Shown here: one piece after another, positions 36,917 through 47,423 of the stretch
Numbering within the stretch: position 1 is the stretch's first letter
Layout of the letters: every line of letters starts with the position of its first letter
Assembly: GCA_037693485.1 (NCBI GenBank)
Contig: CM075350.1
Location: 117,677,001-117,741,000, forward strand
Direction of reading: 5' to 3'
Length of the DNA: 64,000 nucleotides
DNA from: Kitagawia praeruptora
Lineage: Eukaryota > Streptophyta > Magnoliopsida > Apiales > Apiaceae
Made by a program: the position numbers and the translations under genes
Notes under the pieces: model-generated
The model's input: the letters and a program-made list of their open reading frames with translations, nothing else
Told to the model about the DNA's origin: nothing
Database searches by the model: none

Positions 36917-37413
36917 GAACCCGGATGTATAACATTTTGTTCGTTAGCTCAGAAGCATCTCCATATTCGAACTAATTAGGAGCCCAAATCGAAATTTGTC
37001 ATTCTTTACCTATTTCATTGGCGAAGCTAGGTCACCGCGTGATGGTTGTTATTCCTCAGTATCAACATGGAGGTCATTCTGATACCGGATGCCGACTAAA
37101 TGTTTATTGTTCAGAAGGTTTTCATCAGGTTTCTCTATTTCGGGAATACAAATAGGGTGTTAATTGGGTAATGCTTTTTTAATGTTTTCGAATATATTTA
37201 TATATCTTCACCAATAGGAATTTTCACTATTTAAAACCTACCAAAAAGAAATTGTATTGAAATAAAACCCCTGAAATTGGGTATAGTTTCCTATCATTAA
37301 ATTTGAGAATTTTCCAAATTATTTTAACGTTCAGGTATTTGTTGACCCCCGTCTTACCAACGACCTGGAAACCCTTATTGTGATGTTACTAGTGATTTTG
37401 TTGATAATCAAGT
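36917..37413 (+). pseudogene. Starch synthase (GT5 family) pseudogene fragment with intron
   Basis: Exon 36917-37167 reads MYNILFVSSEASPYS, then SLPISLAKLGHRVMVVIPQY, then FREYK, matching the N-terminal part of the starch synthase catalytic domain. The essential K-T-G-G-L motif that binds ADP-glucose is replaced by a stop and unrelated residues, and a second stop follows REYK. An intron with GT and AG ends (37168-37334) splits it at the N-W|V-F position. The next exon (37335-37413) has VFVD, then after a frame change RPGNPY and DFVDNQ, as in SSI-type enzymes. Enzyme class is firm; isoform SSI is a guess. The kept intron shows it came from genomic DNA, not mRNA. Confidence 0.75.
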
Positions 37414-37695
37414 ATAAATTTTATTTGAGGCACTAGGGTGTCCTTTTTAAAGTGATTATGTTTTCCTTACTCGTTGTCTCTACTCATTGTCTTTGTGTCC
37501 TTTGCAACAAGCAGTTAAGGTATATCTAATTTATTATTTATAATTAAATTTAATATGTATTAATAAAATTGACACAATTTGTATTTATCAAAAATACAAC
37601 TCACCTGTTGTATCACAAAAATATCATTACCGATTCATAATTACCATCACATATGGTTAAAAAAGCTATCGCATATGTCACTTCCTCACATGGAA
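37414..37695. other. Spacer between pseudogene and solo LTR
   Basis: AT-rich sequence with no clear continuation of the starch synthase exons; one AACAAGCAG could be a further splice acceptor near 37510. Nothing else is seen. Confidence 0.45.
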
Positions 37696-37700
37696 CATGA

Positions 37701-38673
37701 TATAACGCCTAGAAAATTTCATTTTTTTAAGATATATATTTAATATTAGATGTGGATTATGTTATGTGAATATTGTTGAGAAGGTCAATTAATTGTGATA
37801 TCGTGTTTACATGTTTATATGATGATTTGCGTGCGCCGTGTAATTTCGTGTAATTTAATTTGTATTTTTGATGATTAAAATCTATTTAAATCATGCATTA
37901 TTGATCTTATGAGATTTTTATAAAATCATTGGAGTTGATAAAATCATGAAATCTTTTGTAATGTTATCTTTGTGTAATTATTTAGTTTTTAAAATTACTG
38001 GGAGAATCATTTTGGGTGTTTAAGTATTTTAAAATGATTTTAAGAGTTTTATTGGATTTAAAAGATCAAAACTTGTAAAATTCATATTTAATTCATTTTT
38101 TATCCTAAAAATATTTTTAAAATATGGGGATGTTTGTAATTTCATAAACTTTATTTTTAAAATTTAAAATTTATTTTTCTGCTAAATTTCTGTTTAATTT
38201 CAATTTTAAAATTAGTTAAAGCTATTTTAAAATGATTAATCATCTTGTGCGAAATTACATTCTTGCCCCTAGCCTTTTCTTAATCAAACCCAATTCCTAG
38301 TTCATTCTTTTGGGCTGTGTTTTGTGTGGAAGTCTCTGGAAATCTCTTTCAAATTCTCGACTGTTCTCTCCCTCAATCTCTCTGAAAACCCTATGTCGTC
38401 TCTCCTTCATTTCTCTCTCACGCTTTTCTTCTCTCCCTCTCCTTCATCTCGCCGTCACCCTCTCTTCTTCTCCACCACCGGTAAACACACGAGAACTCCA
38501 ATCTCACTCTTGCGTTCGATTGGGTTTCTCGTTATAATTTCTCGTCATTCAAAGATATTGCTAAACTAGGATAATTGATATATGTTAGTGTATATGTGTG
38601 TAGTTATCGATAATGGATTTGATTGTAGTGGTTTATGGCACCAAATCCTGATCCTGGACTTGGGGGCATCACA
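37701..38673 (+). repeat. Solo LTR, 973 bp
   Basis: Starts TATAACGCCTAG (TG changed to TA) and ends CTTGGGGGCATCACA. It is flanked by identical CATGA at 37696-37700 and 38674-38678. Its 3' end resembles that of the long-LTR gypsy elements on their coding strand (CTGGATCTGGGGGTGTTACA). No interior or partner LTR is present, so it most likely formed by LTR-LTR recombination. A CT-rich region at 38330-38480 probably follows the transcription start; short ORFs there are not credible genes. Confidence 0.7.
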
Positions 38674-38754
38674 CATGACATCATCATACATCATAAATTT
38701 CATTTAATAAGTAGGCTTATATGTCTTACAAGGAATATCTGTTCTAAATAAATC

Positions 38755-38836
38755 TCCGGGTGAGCTAGAATTGAACCCAGGGCCTGGGACGACAAGAGAT
38801 ATGCTCTAACCACTTGAGTCATCTCATCGCGCTCTG
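38755..38836 (-). mobile_element. tRNA-derived SINE head
   Basis: On the minus strand the sequence has a pol III A box (TGACTCAAGTGG, 38821-38810) and B box (GGTTCAATTCT, 38777-38767) about 32 bp apart, with tRNA-like spacing. Paired acceptor and anticodon stems are not convincing, and the tail towards 38690 is AT-rich, so a SINE is more likely than a working tRNA gene. Full length and duplication were not resolved. Confidence 0.6.
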
Positions 38837-38839
38837 TAA

Positions 38840-39178
38840 CATGTATATTTAAAAATATATATTCAAAAAATTGAGATTCTGAATTTGAAGTATTAACTTA
38901 AAAGATATATTATCATAATTAATAATATGACCAATAAAATAATAAAAATAACAAATAAGTATTTTCCTATAAAGTTGTAACCGCAAAATCAAATACAATC
39001 AATTCCACATAAATACTGCATTTAAGGGTAGTTAATATTATAATTAACATTATTCATATTTAAAAAAAGTAACTGAAAAATTTAATGTCATCAATAATAA
39101 ATAATAATTAATAAAGTGCTGACCGGAAGATAATTTGCCATATATACTATATTCATTTACTCTTTTTCTTACCAACCG
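38840..39178. other. AT-rich spacer
   Basis: No ORF or repeat structure recognised. Confidence 0.5.
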
Positions 39179-39179
39179 A

Positions 39180-39540
39180 GAGCATCTCCAACCATGTAAA
39201 GTCCTTAGGTAAAAATCAAGATAAATTACCTTACATAAGAATTATAGAGAAATTGTAAAAAATTTTCCACTCCAACGGGATAAAACCCTTAGGTAAAAAT
39301 TTAGACAAGCACAATAGGTTGGCTATATTTGTCGAACCTTTAGCAACCTGTAGTAAAACTCCACATCATCAATTACCATTTTAAATAATACTTTCTATTT
39401 TTAACAACTTGAAATAATAATAATATACCATTTTTAAAATATAGTCAATCCCATTGGAGTAAAACACGTTACAAGTTCAGCAAAATTTTACATAATCAAT
39501 ATTTAGCCAATCATTTTACAAAACACAATTGAAGATGCTC
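39180..39540. mobile_element. MITE-like element, 361 bp
   Basis: Terminal inverted repeats GAGCATCTCCAACC at 39180 and, on the other strand, GAGCATCTTCAATTG ending at 39540. GAGCATCTCCAA termini are common in plant MITEs. The interior has no coding potential and repeats CTTAGGTAAAAAT. No clean target duplication is visible, so superfamily is open. Confidence 0.55.
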
Positions 39541-40490
39541 CAAGTCCATTTTTTAAAGAAGGTGTGCTTCATTTTAGTTACAAAACATGGAGAATCAATA
39601 TGTGATTATAAAATTTAATATTTAAAAAGTACGAACTTGGTGAAAAAGAATTTAAAAAAGTGATGAATTAATACATACATACAAACATAAATTTATAAAA
39701 GACTTGACAAAAATTATAAGAACAGTAGATAATAGGAAACTTTAAAAGCATGTAACTAGATAATGATCTAGTCATTCATTATTGATCTGTTCCGACTTCC
39801 GCCTATGATTGCTCATAAAATAGTATTGTAAATTATGGTACTAGCTAATAACTAACAAAGATTCAACTCCTTCTTTTCATTAAAACAAGATAACAAAACT
39901 AAAGGCGTATAAAATCTTAATATACGCTTTCAAGATATATAAACAGGATCAATGGTGACGAAAATATTTTTTTAAAAAAATTTAAAGAAATGATACAAAA
40001 AACTCTTAATAATAACAACCTGATGATCAATCTCAAGATACATAGGAGATTATCAATGTGTACGGAAACGCATGCTAGGATACAAATATTTCGAGAACTC
40101 AAATAAATGAATGCAATGCAACTATAGTTGAAAAATCCACCTAATAAGCAACAATCCAATCAGTGATCATAAACAAGTCACTGATCGTAATATTATGTTG
40201 TAATAAACACTAAAAATACTTATATTCAAATTCACAGCGGTGAGCGGTGCATGTAGATATAAAATATATCTATATATAGCAAGAAATATGAAGTGGAGTC
40301 ATGGACATACACTGCTTCTAGTCCTAGATGGGATCATAGAAATTCTTGTGTGTATTTAAACACAACCTACATAAAAAATTACAAAACCCATAACAAAACC
40401 ACAAAAAACCAAAAAATATTTGACCTTTATAAATCAAGAAAATCAAGAAGTACCAGCAGGATTAGGAACAAGAGAGACCTCACCAAACTT
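39541..40490. other. AT-rich spacer
   Basis: No recognisable genes or terminal repeats. A 80-codon hydrophobic minus-strand ORF (39917-40159) has no family features and is probably chance. Confidence 0.5.
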
Positions 40491-40492
40491 CT

Positions 40493-40630
40493 TCAACTCC
40501 TGAGGCTTGACCATCCAGGAGGCGCTGTTAATGATAGGGATTGTCCAGGAGATAACGCGAAGCCGTCGTGATCGAGGGCGGCTCCGTTTCCCGAGAGTGT
40601 TCCGGGCCAGATTATGTAACTGCTACTATT
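40493..40630 (-). pseudogene. Thaumatin-like protein (PR-5) fragment
   Basis: The minus strand reads YIIWPGTLSGNGAALDHDGF, then ALSPGQSLSLTAPPGWS, the conserved N-terminal segment of thaumatin-like proteins (usual form: Y-T-I-W-P-G-T-L-S-G-N-G, then APPGWSGRFWGRTGC). It breaks off right after APPGWS with a stop, losing the FWGRTGC motif and the 16-Cys fold; an in-frame TGA lies just upstream. It is a 46-codon relic. Local GC content is above that of the surroundings. Confidence 0.7.
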
Positions 40631-40735
40631 TCAATTCTAAAAATAGTGGATGATGAATATCTTGTTCTTAATAATAAGAAGTTGATGAGAAGAAAAAAGA
40701 TAATCACCCTAAAAGCTTATTCTTAAACAATATAT

Positions 40736-41944
40736 GAGTAATTTTGACTAATAAGCACTTTGCGTCCCTATGTTTGGGCCTTTTTCGATTTGATCTCAAA
40801 TTATGTTTTTTGACAGTTTGAACTTTTTGGTTTCAGACTCGCTTCAATTTGCACCCTCTTGACAAAATTCAATCCAAATTGATCGTTATTGTTAGTATAG
40901 GCAGGGGAAAAATTGGAAATATTTACTTAAATTTAGATAATGACAAAATGCACCCCAATATTTCGATAGGGATGAACACGCCAAGAATATGAAGAACACT
41001 CGCTGGAAACTGGAGATTTTCCAGAATCCGGCCAAAGTTCCTACCAAACTTAAAAATTCCAGCAGCGCTATAATACCATCCAAAAACATCAAAGAATACA
41101 ACATATAACTTTGTTTAAATCTATATAACCATACAAACAATTTAAACTAACAATCACATCCTAAATTCGCCCAAATCACCAAAGTTTCGACCAAAATTCA
41201 AAAATCCGGCCACCAAAATTTGTCTGAAAAAATATGGAAGTTTTGTATACTATATAGTTTTCATGGATCTATACACTCATACAATCGAAATCTTAAAAAG
41301 ATTAAAAACAAAAAATTTCGGTCACCGGAAAAAGCTCCGATCAACCTTAACAATCATAAAAACTACATTGTCAATTTTTCACGATCTATAACTCTACATT
41401 GTCATATCAATCGAGCTTCCACCTTTAATCAACTCTAATTTTCACAATCTTTAACTCTACATTGTCAAATATAACAAAAACATAACGAATTAAAAACCCT
41501 AAGTATACATCATAATCGAACTTTTTTAGAAACTTGATTGGAAGGCATAGGTACATAGAGAATGAGGAGATGATCGATTTGATTATTTATTAATAAAGAT
41601 TTGGATAATAAAGTCATATACAAATTTAGGTTTTAATTCTTGAAACTCAAGAACATGAGAGAGAGATAGAGAGTGTGTGTGTGTGAGTTTGGAGAGATGA
41701 AAGAAGAAAGAAGAGAGAAATGAGGGGAATGAAAAAAATGAAAATAAAAATTAGAAATATTATTTTTATTTACAATTTATCCCTGCTTATACTAAGGATA
41801 ACGGTCAATTTAGACAAAGTTTGGTCTAAAAGGGTGCAAATCAAAACGAGTTTTAAATCTAGAGATGCAAACTGTCAAGAAACATAGTTTGATATCAAAT
41901 CGAAAAATCATCCAAACATATGGGCTACAAAATGCTAATTACTC
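40736..41944. mobile_element. Inverted-repeat DNA transposon, non-autonomous, 1.2 kb
   Basis: Long terminal inverted repeats of about 185 bp (left about 40736-40921, right about 41757-41944) share CATATGTTTGG-like starts, TTTTTCGATTTGAT, TTGACAGTTTG and ATTTGCACCC in the same order, with indels and perhaps 80% identity by eye. The interior has no transposase. Long TIRs of this size suggest Mutator-like or foldback elements; no 9-bp duplication could be fixed because the ends are ragged. Confidence 0.6.
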
Positions 41945-41949
41945 TAAAA

Positions 41950-41971
41950 TCTAAACTATTATATAAAAGCC
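41950..41971 (+). other. Helitron-like 5' terminus
   Basis: TCTAAACTATTATATAAAAG starts after an A, matching the TC 5' end with a TATAT-AAAAGCC consensus seen in plant Helitrons. It directly follows the end of the inverted-repeat element. No matching plus-strand 3' hairpin is seen downstream. Confidence 0.4.
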
Positions 41972-42225
41972 GAAATATTAAAAGTTTTGGTACCTGTTTT
42001 TTGGTACTAAGTGAATTTACTTATTTACCCTTCATTATAAAGAAAAATAAATACGCCTAAAATAAATAATAACATAATATAATTAATGGTAATTAGTCGA
42101 TTGCCTTTTTCACATTTACTTTTAGTTGAAGATATTACCTTTTATAAACACCAAAAAACATCAATCGTATCATATCTTTCCATCATTAATATTTCCTTTC
42201 GAATTAAAACACGTTACCTTTTTAA

Positions 42226-42253
42226 CTAGTAATATGCCCGTGCTACGCACACG
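42226..42253 (-). other. Helitron 3' terminus (hairpin plus CTAG)
   Basis: On the minus strand a hairpin CCGTG-TGCGTAG-CACGG is followed by 8 nt and then CTAG before a T, the standard Helitron 3' end (hairpin, about 10 nt, CTRR|T). The element would extend to higher coordinates; its 5' TC end was not found in the AT-rich sequence to 43570. Confidence 0.55.
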
Positions 42254-42259
42254 GAGTTA

Positions 42260-43578
42260 TCAAATATATTAAATTTTTATTTAATTTATTTATAAAACTT
42301 ATTAAATATTAAATTGCAGATCAATTACATGTAAGTTAAAGTTTTTGCAGTTTGTTTGGAGTTTTTTAAAAATAAAACACTTTGGAGTATATTTTTTTTT
42401 TAAAAAAATGAGTCTATATGATGCTACTTCGTAAGGGATATTTCACACCAACAAAAATGGTAATACTTGCATATGATGCTGCTATTTTTGGGCTTCTTTG
42501 CAAGGGATGTGAGGACTTTATAATGATTAATTATTTCAAATTCTTAAAATGCAAGTACTTAAGAAGAAATTGAATGTAATTTTTGTGAAATTGAAATGGG
42601 TTTTTTTTGGTAAATTATTAATTATATATGTAAATGAATATATTTTTGTTTAAAGTAAGGATTACAGTTCAGAATAAAACAAATTGATAGTAACATTGAT
42701 ATCTTAAAATGAAAAAGGGTTGATAATAATTTATGATAAATAAATAACGAATATTCCCATTTTTTTTTAACAAATTAACATATCTTATAAAATGTGATAA
42801 TACTATTCTTTTAACAATATTTTAATAAAATATAATATATACATACCACAATTTTAAAAAATAATTTTTTTATAAATGGAATGAGTTTAACCGTAAAATA
42901 ATGAGACATGAATATTATCATGATATTATTACATTAAAAATTTAAAACAAATTATATTTTCAATTTTAAAAGAAAAATGTTTGACTTCTTGCAAAAATTT
43001 AATTAGGACATTAACGGATGGTAGTTGAGCCACCTAAAAATTAATGTTTGTCTTAAAAAAGAACTTATTAGGGTATTTATGATTAAAGTAAAACCGTTAG
43101 AGATAATGTCAATTACAGGAGTTTAAAAAAAGATGGAATCAATATAGATAGCAGTAAATCCCAAAATTGTAGTTGCATGCGGAGTCCATACACATCTTAA
43201 TTGTCGAAAGATCATACCCGTTCTGTGCAAAAGCTGTGTAAAAGAGAGATACTAATCAAATGGAGGTACTAAACTACTGATCTTTTTTATGCTTGATTTG
43301 ATTGATAATGGAGTGTTATATGTTTTGTGCAAGTATTAATTGTATGTATAACCTTAGATATAGCTTATAATTTTTTGTTTCAATTGTTCTGATACATAAT
43401 CATTGATCCTTAATTGAGAACTTTTGCATAATCTTTGATTTCAATCTTCTGTGGATGAATGTTTCGTTTATCAATACAGAACTGTTAAGCAAAAACATAT
43501 ATTTAGTACTATATGATTAAATTTACCTATGACTGAATAAGACATTATATATGACTCTTTTTCTTCTGAGAATTAGAT
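42260..43578. other. AT-rich region, possibly Helitron interior
   Basis: About 1.3 kb, very AT-rich, with no ORF over 60 codons. It could be the body of the minus-strand Helitron ending at 42226 or plain flanking DNA of the copia element. Confidence 0.45.
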
Positions 43579-44870
43579 TGTTGTTAGTTACAGAGGCATG
43601 CCTGTACACATCTAATAACAAGCCTAATTGTTTGTAATGCTTTGCATTACTTACTTGACCTCTTAACTGAGGGAACCTCTAGTTGTAGAGTTTCTGTTTG
43701 TATTGTACTTGTAATAGGCATCAAATCCTAGTTGTGTAACTGTACAAATAGAGTCTAGAATAATGCTTGAAAGAAGTTCCATGGTTCATGCCTCAAGCAA
43801 GGAGTTAAAGACTGCCAAATAATCACAGTTGGGATTTGAAGAAATGAAGAATTTGCCTAAGTACCAATTCGAGAAGTATATTTGTCTATTCGAGAAGTCC
43901 AGCATTCGAGAAGTCAGAGATTCGATATCTCAAGACACTATTCGATATCTCTGAATACACTGTTCGATATCTCATTCGATATCTCAGGGATTCGATATGT
44001 CTACTACTCTATTCGAGATCTCAAGAAGTCAACAAGTCAAGATGGTATTCGAGTTCTCAAAGAGTCAACAAGTCAAAGTTCCATTCGATATCTCAAAGAC
44101 TCAGAAAGCTATTTGACAACTCGAGGATTCGATAAGTCAAATGCTCTATTCGACAACTCAAGGAATCCTGATGGAAAAGAGCTATTCGAGAAGTGGTTCG
44201 ATATGTCACTATAACAGTATTCGAGAACTCAGAGTTATCGATCAAGTCAATTCTAGTTCTCGAATCACTTACTTAGTCACTTCTCGAATACATTCTTGGA
44301 GACAAAATACTGAAGAAATTGTACAAGTCAGAAACCTGCAACAAGCCAATGCACTTTATGGACCACAACCTGTAACGTGCTCTGGAAAGCCTACAAGGAA
44401 GCTTGGAGAGATATAGAAGAGACAAGGAGCTAAAGAAGTGGATCTAAACAGGCTTTGCAAAGTCAAATCTGTAACCGTTTGGACACTTACTCAAAAAGGA
44501 TAGACAGACTAGAAAGTAATGTGTTTTAGCTCCTTATTTGTAGTAAGCAGGCTGTATCCATGTTCTATAAGGACACAGCCTCACTTCATAACTTAGTAAC
44601 TTTGTGAGTCAAGTTTTTAATACACTGTAAGCTATATCTCTCTGAGAAAAACGAAGCTGAGAATACTACCATTTGTATTCACAGATTGTAGCAACCTTTA
44701 TCTAATATACATTAGATTAAAGTGATATTGTGTCTTGTGTTATTTACTTATCCGCACCTTAATTTCTGCACACACAGGCACTTATCTGCTACACAGACTC
44801 AATCCAAGAAAAGTTCAAGAATCCATTCACCCCCCCATCTGTATTCTTTTACCGTGTTCAATACTCAACA
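43579..44870 (+). repeat. 5' LTR of the copia element, about 1.29 kb
   Basis: Ends at CTCAACA, 2 bp before the PBS. The start is placed at TGTTGTTAG (43579), which pairs with the terminal CAACA as an inverted end. The partner LTR is not in the window, so the left boundary is inferred. It contains the 12-mer array at 43867-44230. Confidence 0.6.
43867..44230 (+). repeat. Array of 17 copies of a 12-mer, ATTCGA-N4-TC
   Basis: Copies start at 43867, 43888, 43904, 43920, 43940, 43962, 43974, 43990, 44011, 44047, 44083, 44111, 44127, 44148, 44184, 44196 and 44219. The inner four bases are mostly GAAG, TATC, TATG, CAAC or GAAC; the flanking ATTCGA and TC are nearly constant. Spacing is irregular (12 to 36 bp). 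Two reverse-complement copies follow near 44253-44290. The conserved ends with a variable centre suggest a binding motif rather than slippage. Confidence 0.75.
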
Positions 44871-44872
44871 AG

Positions 44873-44890
44873 TGGTATCAGAGCGGGCTG
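44873..44890 (+). promoter_or_regulatory. Primer-binding site, initiator-Met tRNA
   Basis: TGGTATCAGAGCGGGCTG lies 2 bp after the LTR end. The TGGTATCAGAGC core is the standard PBS of plant copia elements. Confidence 0.88.
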
Positions 44891-44915
44891 TTTATTCAAA
44901 AACAGAGAAACGATC

Positions 44916-47423
44916 ATGAGTTCGAATACACCAAAGACTACAGGAACGGTGAAGGTCCCTAAGTTTGATAAAGAAAACTTCAACCTCTGGAAGATAAAGA
45001 TGATGTTGTTCATCAAAGCCTCTCATCCCTTGTATCCTGAGATTCTCAAGAATGGTCCTTTTGTTCCACAACAAGAGATACCAGAGAAGACTGTTGGAAC
45101 CATAACAATCCCTAGAGCTTATGAGGCCAAGGATCCATCAAAGTGGACAGAGTCAGAAAGGGAGAAGGTTGCTCTTGACAGCCACCTCATGTTGCTCATC
45201 ATTGATTCCATGGATATGTCAATGTTTGCAAACATTGCATCATGCACGTCTGCTAAAGAGATGTGGGATCACATTGAGGTGTTGTGTGAAGGGACTGATG
45301 AGGTTAAAGAAAACAGGAAACAGATATTGGTCACACAGTATGAAGCTTTCATGGCACAGCCCAAGGAAAGCATCACTGAGATGTTTGAAAGGTTTCACAA
45401 GCTAGTTACTGAGTTGCAGATGAATGGAAAGGTTTACAGCACCAAGGAGTTAAATATGAAATTTCTGTTGTCTTCACCAAATCATCTGGAGCAAAGAGTC
45501 ATTTCCCTTAGAGAGAGAGATTTGAACAAAGTCACCTATGATGTACTCTATGGAGTCCTAAAGACTCATGAACTTGAGTTGCTTCAGAAGAGGGCTATCC
45601 AAGCAAACCAAGGTAGGATGATAAACACATCATGTGCCTTGATTGTCAACAAATCCATCCTGGACCTAGAAGCATCTACAAGCCAACTAAGGATAGAGGA
45701 GGTGGCAGATGATGAAGAAACTGAAGCTGGGGTGAGTGAACCTGTTGAGGAAAAGGAGGAAGAAGAAGAGGAGTTTTACACTCTGGAAGAACTTGATGGG
45801 ATGGAAAATACTTCATATGCTTTCATGGCCAGAAAATTTCCAAACATCAGATTTAAAAGAAATCAACCCTTCAAACCCAAAACTCAAAACCATTCAGCCA
45901 ACAAGAACAAGGCACCTGTGAAACCAAACAGAAATAAGTTCAAAACCGGTTATGTGGATAGGTCATCTGTAAGGTGTTATAGATGCAATGACCTAGGGCA
46001 TTTTGCCAGTGAATGCAAGAAGCCTAAAAAGAAGGATAGAGATTATCTTGAGCTAGAAGCTAAGTATGAGGCCCTTCTGAAAAAGCAGACACATGGTAAG
46101 GCCTACATAGCTGAAGGGAAGTGTTGGGATGATTCTGAGAGTGATGAAGAGGAACAAGAATTCTGCAATTATGCCTTGATGGCCAACTCCAAGGATGACT
46201 CATCTTCATCTGATTCTCAGGTACCATCTCTCACTACTATAGACATGTCTGTTTCTGAATACAAATCCATGATTGAACAATTATCTGTTGAAATGTTTAA
46301 TATTCATACTAGTATGACTGCTGCTAATGAGGAGATTGCTAAACTGTCTACTAGAAATGAAGTATTAACCAAAAAGAATGAGGAACTTGAGCTAACTGCT
46401 ATGCAAGTAGAAAACCTTAAGAAAGAAGTTGAATATTTGGAGAACAAGGTTCTATGTGCTAGTCAAGTAGAGAAGGCTCTTAGGGATGAATTAGCTGAGA
46501 ATGAATTCAAACTTAAAACTTTCAAGAAATCATCTGGTTTAGTGCAATCCTACTGTGAGAAAATTGAAGCTAAACCTAAAGCAGCTATTGGACTTGACTA
46601 TGACTCTCTCACACAAAGGAAAGGCTATGCTGTCATCGAAGAGGACACAGCTGTTCATGAGAAAGTGCCCCACATTTTGAGAAAAACTGTAAATCCAATT
46701 TTTAAGGAATCAACATTTGAAATTGATGAGGATGCCTTACTCATCAAGCAAATGTTGAATGATGAGGATGAGGCACAATCTAGTGAACAGCAAGCATCCT
46801 CTAAGGGTGAGAGTGCCAAGTCAAAGACCAAGAAGCCAGTAGTTGATAGGCCAAGACCTAAGAAGTTTGTTAAGTTTGTATCAGCTGGGAAGAGTGAATC
46901 AGGAAAGGAAGTGACTAAAAAGAAACAGAACAGAAATGGCAAGTTAGGGATTAACAAGGATAACAACTATGCTTATATGCCTAATGCCCCTAGGAAAACT
47001 TGTCAGAACTGTTTCAGTACCAACCATCTAACTCATGCATGCAAGAAACCTGTTGGTAGTGTGTCTAAACCTTTCTATGATTGTTCTGTGCCTCTAAGAC
47101 ATAGAGATGCACCCTTCTGTGATAAATTTGACTGTATGCCATGCAATATGAATGTTATGACTAGTTGTTTTAATTTAAGAAGACAGTTCATTGATGGTTG
47201 TATCAGTCACAATTCTTACACACACTACACAAGGTCAAAGTCTTCAAGTCCTCCTAAAGCTAGGAAGGTACCTTTGTCACCTAAGTCTGAAACCTCAGGT
47301 TCTAAGACTTCCAACAGTGACAAGAAGACTGACACTAAGAAAGTTAACAAGCATGTTGTTTATGATAAAACTGTCTCTAAGTCACATGGACCCAAACTTG
47401 TTTGGGTACCAAAGGAAAAGTAA
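44916..47423 (+). CDS. gag: Gag polyprotein of the copia element, 835 aa
   Basis: The start MSSNTPKTTG is 25 bp after the PBS. Residues about 10-230 are the copia gag domain (UBN2/DUF4219 type: FDKENFNLWKIKMM, ALDSHLMLLI, KEMWDHIEVL). A first CCHC knuckle, CYRCNDLGHFASEC, is at 354-367 and a second, CQNCFSTNHLTHAC, near 696-709; both are Cys-X2-Cys-X4-His-X4-Cys. A coiled-coil stretch lies between, about 450-550. An acidic region at about 265-290 is rich in E. The large size with two knuckles fits SIRE-type gag. It assembles virus-like particles and binds the genomic RNA. It ends WVPKEK and overlaps pol by 22 bp in the -1 frame. Confidence 0.9.
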   Translation: MSSNTPKTTGTVKVPKFDKENFNLWKIKMMLFIKASHPLYPEILKNGPFVPQQEIPEKTVGTITIPRAYEAKDPSKWTESEREKVALDSHLMLLIIDSMDMSMFANIASCTSAKEMWDHIEVLCEGTDEVKENRKQILVTQYEAFMAQPKESITEMFERFHKLVTELQMNGKVYSTKELNMKFLLSSPNHLEQRVISLRERDLNKVTYDVLYGVLKTHELELLQKRAIQANQGRMINTSCALIVNKSILDLEASTSQLRIEEVADDEETEAGVSEPVEEKEEEEEEFYTLEELDGMENTSYAFMARKFPNIRFKRNQPFKPKTQNHSANKNKAPVKPNRNKFKTGYVDRSSVRCYRCNDLGHFASECKKPKKKDRDYLELEAKYEALLKKQTHGKAYIAEGKCWDDSESDEEEQEFCNYALMANSKDDSSSSDSQVPSLTTIDMSVSEYKSMIEQLSVEMFNIHTSMTAANEEIAKLSTRNEVLTKKNEELELTAMQVENLKKEVEYLENKVLCASQVEKALRDELAENEFKLKTFKKSSGLVQSYCEKIEAKPKAAIGLDYDSLTQRKGYAVIEEDTAVHEKVPHILRKTVNPIFKESTFEIDEDALLIKQMLNDEDEAQSSEQQASSKGESAKSKTKKPVVDRPRPKKFVKFVSAGKSESGKEVTKKKQNRNGKLGINKDNNYAYMPNAPRKTCQNCFSTNHLTHACKKPVGSVSKPFYDCSVPLRHRDAPFCDKFDCMPCNMNVMTSCFNLRRQFIDGCISHNSYTHYTRSKSSSPPKARKVPLSPKSETSGSKTSNSDKKTDTKKVNKHVVYDKTVSKSHGPKLVWVPKEK

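Noticed and set aside
38310..38569. Ser-rich ORFs in a CT-rich tract
   Set aside because: They lie inside the solo LTR and reflect CT-rich leader composition.
38755..38836. Functional tRNA gene
   Set aside because: A and B boxes are present but the acceptor stem does not pair convincingly; a SINE explains it better.
43882..44214. 110-codon ORF in the copia LTR
   Set aside because: It is a translation of the 12-mer array and lies upstream of the PBS; the residues repeat with the DNA motif.
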